In this document: positions 62,809 through 64,000 of the stretch, in pieces | Layout of the letters: every line of letters starts with the position of its first letter | Numbering within the stretch: position 1 is the first letter of the stretch | Assembly (NCBI RefSeq): GCF_001908725.1 | Contig: NZ_CP018725.1 | Location: 2,481,501-2,545,500 of the forward strand | Length of the DNA stretch: 64,000 nucleotides | Source of the DNA: Xanthomonas vesicatoria ATCC 35937 | Lineage (GTDB): Bacteria; Pseudomonadota; Gammaproteobacteria; Xanthomonadales; Xanthomonadaceae | Direction of reading: 5' to 3' | Made by a program: the position numbers and the translations under genes | The notes under the pieces: generated by a model | Seen by the model: the letters and a program-made list of their open reading frames with translations, nothing else | Told to the model about the DNA's origin: nothing | The model's database searches: none

Positions 62809-63558
62809 TCAGATCCTGGGTTGAAGCATTGCAGCCACGGCCTTGTGTGCCTGCTCGGTCAATTGTTGGCGATCCGGCGCATCCGGCCCGGTGACCGCGA
62901 TCGGCTCGCCGATACGCACGCGGATGATGCCGGGACGCACCCTGAACACACCATCCACCGGCAGCACCTTGCCACACCCGTCCAGCGCCACCGGAACCAC
63001 CTGCACGCCAGCATCGATAGCGGCCTGCAGTAGCCCGGCCTTGAATGGCAATAACGCGCCGCTGCGGCTACGGGTGCCTTCGGGAAACAGACACAACTGT
63101 TTGCCCTCGCGCAGCAGCGCGGCCGCCTGACGGCGGACCAGTGCGCCGGCGCGCCGGCTGTCGCGGTCCAGAAACAGCATGCCGGTGGCGCGCGCATACC
63201 AGTTCACGAACGGCACCTTGAGCATTTCTTCCTTGAGCAGGAACCGCAGCGGAATCGGCAGCGCGTAGAACAGCGCACAGATGTCGATGATCGACTGGTG
63301 ATTGCTCACGAACAGATAGTTCTTGGACCAGTCGACTCGCTCGCGCCCTTCCACGATCACCTTGGCGCCCGCGCCGCGAAACAGCACCGGCGCCCACATC
63401 CAGCTGCCCATGCGCAACAGTCGGTCGGCGTCGCGGGTGATCGCCAGCAACGCCAATGCATACACGATCCCGCCGGCGGTAAACGTCAGCGTGAACGCCA
63501 ATTGCAGCAGATTGAACACACCCCACGCCAGGCGCGACGGCATCCTTGCCAACGGCAT
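62809..63558 (-). CDS. PlsC-like 1-acylglycerol-phosphate acyltransferase of the pigment cluster
   Basis: 249 residues from the ATG at 63558; a GTG at 63585 would add nine residues. N-terminal hydrophobic helix (GVFNLLQLAFTLTFTAGGIVYALALLAI), then acyltransferase motif I NHQSIID (His87, Asp92), motif II-type GMLFLDRDSR, motif III LCLFPEGTRSRSG and motif IV VVPVALDG. It transfers acyl groups onto lysophospholipid-like acceptors at the inner membrane. In the cluster it may attach the pigment or supply the diacyl backbone. Confidence 0.88.
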   Translation of the reverse strand: MPLARMPSRLAWGVFNLLQLAFTLTFTAGGIVYALALLAITRDADRLLRMGSWMWAPVLFRGAGAKVIVEGRERVDWSKNYLFVSNHQSIIDICALFYALPIPLRFLLKEEMLKVPFVNWYARATGMLFLDRDSRRAGALVRRQAAALLREGKQLCLFPEGTRSRSGALLPFKAGLLQAAIDAGVQVVPVALDGCGKVLPVDGVFRVRPGIIRVRIGEPIAVTGPDAPDRQQLTEQAHKAVAAMLQPRI

Positions 63559-63611
63559 CTTTGTCTTGTCCCCGAAAATGTGCACGTACGTCGCTGCCCC
63601 TGGCCACGCAC

Positions 63612-64000
63612 TCAGCGCAGCAGATCGCGCCAGAAGTCCGGCCCGAGCCGCGCCATCTGGCGCAAGAAGTCTGGCAGATTACGATAGGGACGCTGCGGAA
63701 ACCAGCGACCGCGCACCAGATATTCCCCAATAAAGAACCCGCCAACCACGCCATACACCAGCAAATTGGCAAACAACGAGGCGCGTTCATCGCTGATCGG
63801 CAACGGGGAGGCATAGCCCAGTTGCGCCAGCACGCCGCTGGGTTCGGCGCACAGGGCCAACACCAGGTTGAGCAGGGTCAGGCCGCACAGCAGCAGCGCC
63901 CAGGCCAGCGTGAGGCGGCGCGTGTAACGGCGTTGTGGGGGCGTGATCGGCATGCCGGCCTGGCCGTACAGGCCTTCGACGATGCGCGTGATCAGCGGCG
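63612..64000 (-). CDS. Partial COG4648-like membrane protein of the pigment cluster, cut by the right edge
   Basis: The frame is open from the stop at 63612 to the window end, so the gene's 5' part lies outside; 129 residues are visible. They read PLITRIVEGLYGQAGM, then PPQRRYTRRLTLAWALLLCGLTLLNLVLAL (helix), a loop, LFANLLVYGVVGGFFIGEYLVRGRWF (helix) and an amphipathic C-terminus. The RYTRRLTLAW and GEYLVRGRWF segments match the aryl-polyene-cluster membrane protein of the COG4648/ApeG type. Function unknown; it sits just upstream of the PlsC-like gene. Confidence 0.72.
   Translation of the reverse strand, partial: PLITRIVEGLYGQAGMPITPPQRRYTRRLTLAWALLLCGLTLLNLVLALCAEPSGVLAQLGYASPLPISDERASLFANLLVYGVVGGFFIGEYLVRGRWFPQRPYRNLPDFLRQMARLGPDFWRDLLR

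Overview
The window is a GC-rich chromosomal segment from a Xanthomonas species or a very close xanthomonad. The strongest evidence is the right end (about 52 to 64 kb), which matches the aryl-polyene/xanthomonadin yellow-pigment locus: ketosynthase, chain-length-factor-like partner, glycosyltransferase, halogenase-like flavoprotein, ketoreductase, two hotdog dehydratases, MMPL exporter, LolA-like protein and two acyltransferases. A TonB-dependent receptor next to SapC, cupin and flavin-halogenase genes, a family-39 xylosidase, S9 and DUF885 exo-peptidases and CTCTCCC-type intergenic palindromes fit the same genus. No tRNA, rRNA, IS transposase, phage block or CRISPR array was seen.

Layout. 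0-7.7 kb: small exported proteins, a DUF885 peptidase, a Coa1-like protein, a dipeptidyl peptidase IV and a glutathione transferase. 8-15.7 kb: TonB-dependent receptor, SapC, cupin and halogenase-like operon, then a lipoprotein with a TonB C-terminal domain and a strong terminator. 16-24.8 kb: ABC-2 exporter, TAP-like hydrolase, XRE regulator with a membrane partner, GH39 xylosidase, a divergent cobalt/nickel pair (dmeR/dmeF) with two operator-like palindromes, and ferredoxin-NADP reductase. 24.8-29.2 kb: YadG/YadH-type ABC exporter coupled to panE, a cluster of REP-like repeats, a small membrane protein and an acyl-CoA thioesterase. 29.5-35 kb: ribonucleotide reductase operon nrdA-nrdB, a low-GC ImmA/IrrE-type gene, flavodoxin, thioredoxin. 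36-42 kb: TerC-like protein, an acetyltransferase/acyl-CoA-synthetase fusion and mgtE. 42-51.8 kb: Kef-type antiporter, glucose-6-phosphate dehydrogenase with a basic tail coupled to a GH15 gene, and an operon of YcgL, a giant membrane ankyrin protein and a low-molecular-weight phosphatase. 52-64 kb: two convergent halves of the pigment cluster.

Many neighbours overlap by ATGA or TGATG (17.2, 19.8, 25.8, 26.6, 46.0, 53.2, 54.0, 54.8 and 62.5 kb), which supports co-translated operons. In the pigment cluster the genes form one pathway. The ketosynthase pair, ketoreductase and dehydratases build the polyene. The halogenase-like protein is a candidate for decorating the aryl head. Acyltransferases, glycosyltransferase, LolA-like protein and MMPL pump would lipidate and export the product to the outer membrane.

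The items most worth a second look are: a family of about 100-bp imperfect palindromes present as opposed pairs at two distant loci (35.7-36.0 and 56.6-56.9 kb); an ImmA/IrrE-like gene inside the nrd operon; a histone-H1-like tail on glucose-6-phosphate dehydrogenase; a lipoprotein carrying a TonB C-terminal domain; a hairpin that would hide the mgtE ribosome binding site; and several well-formed palindromic operators.
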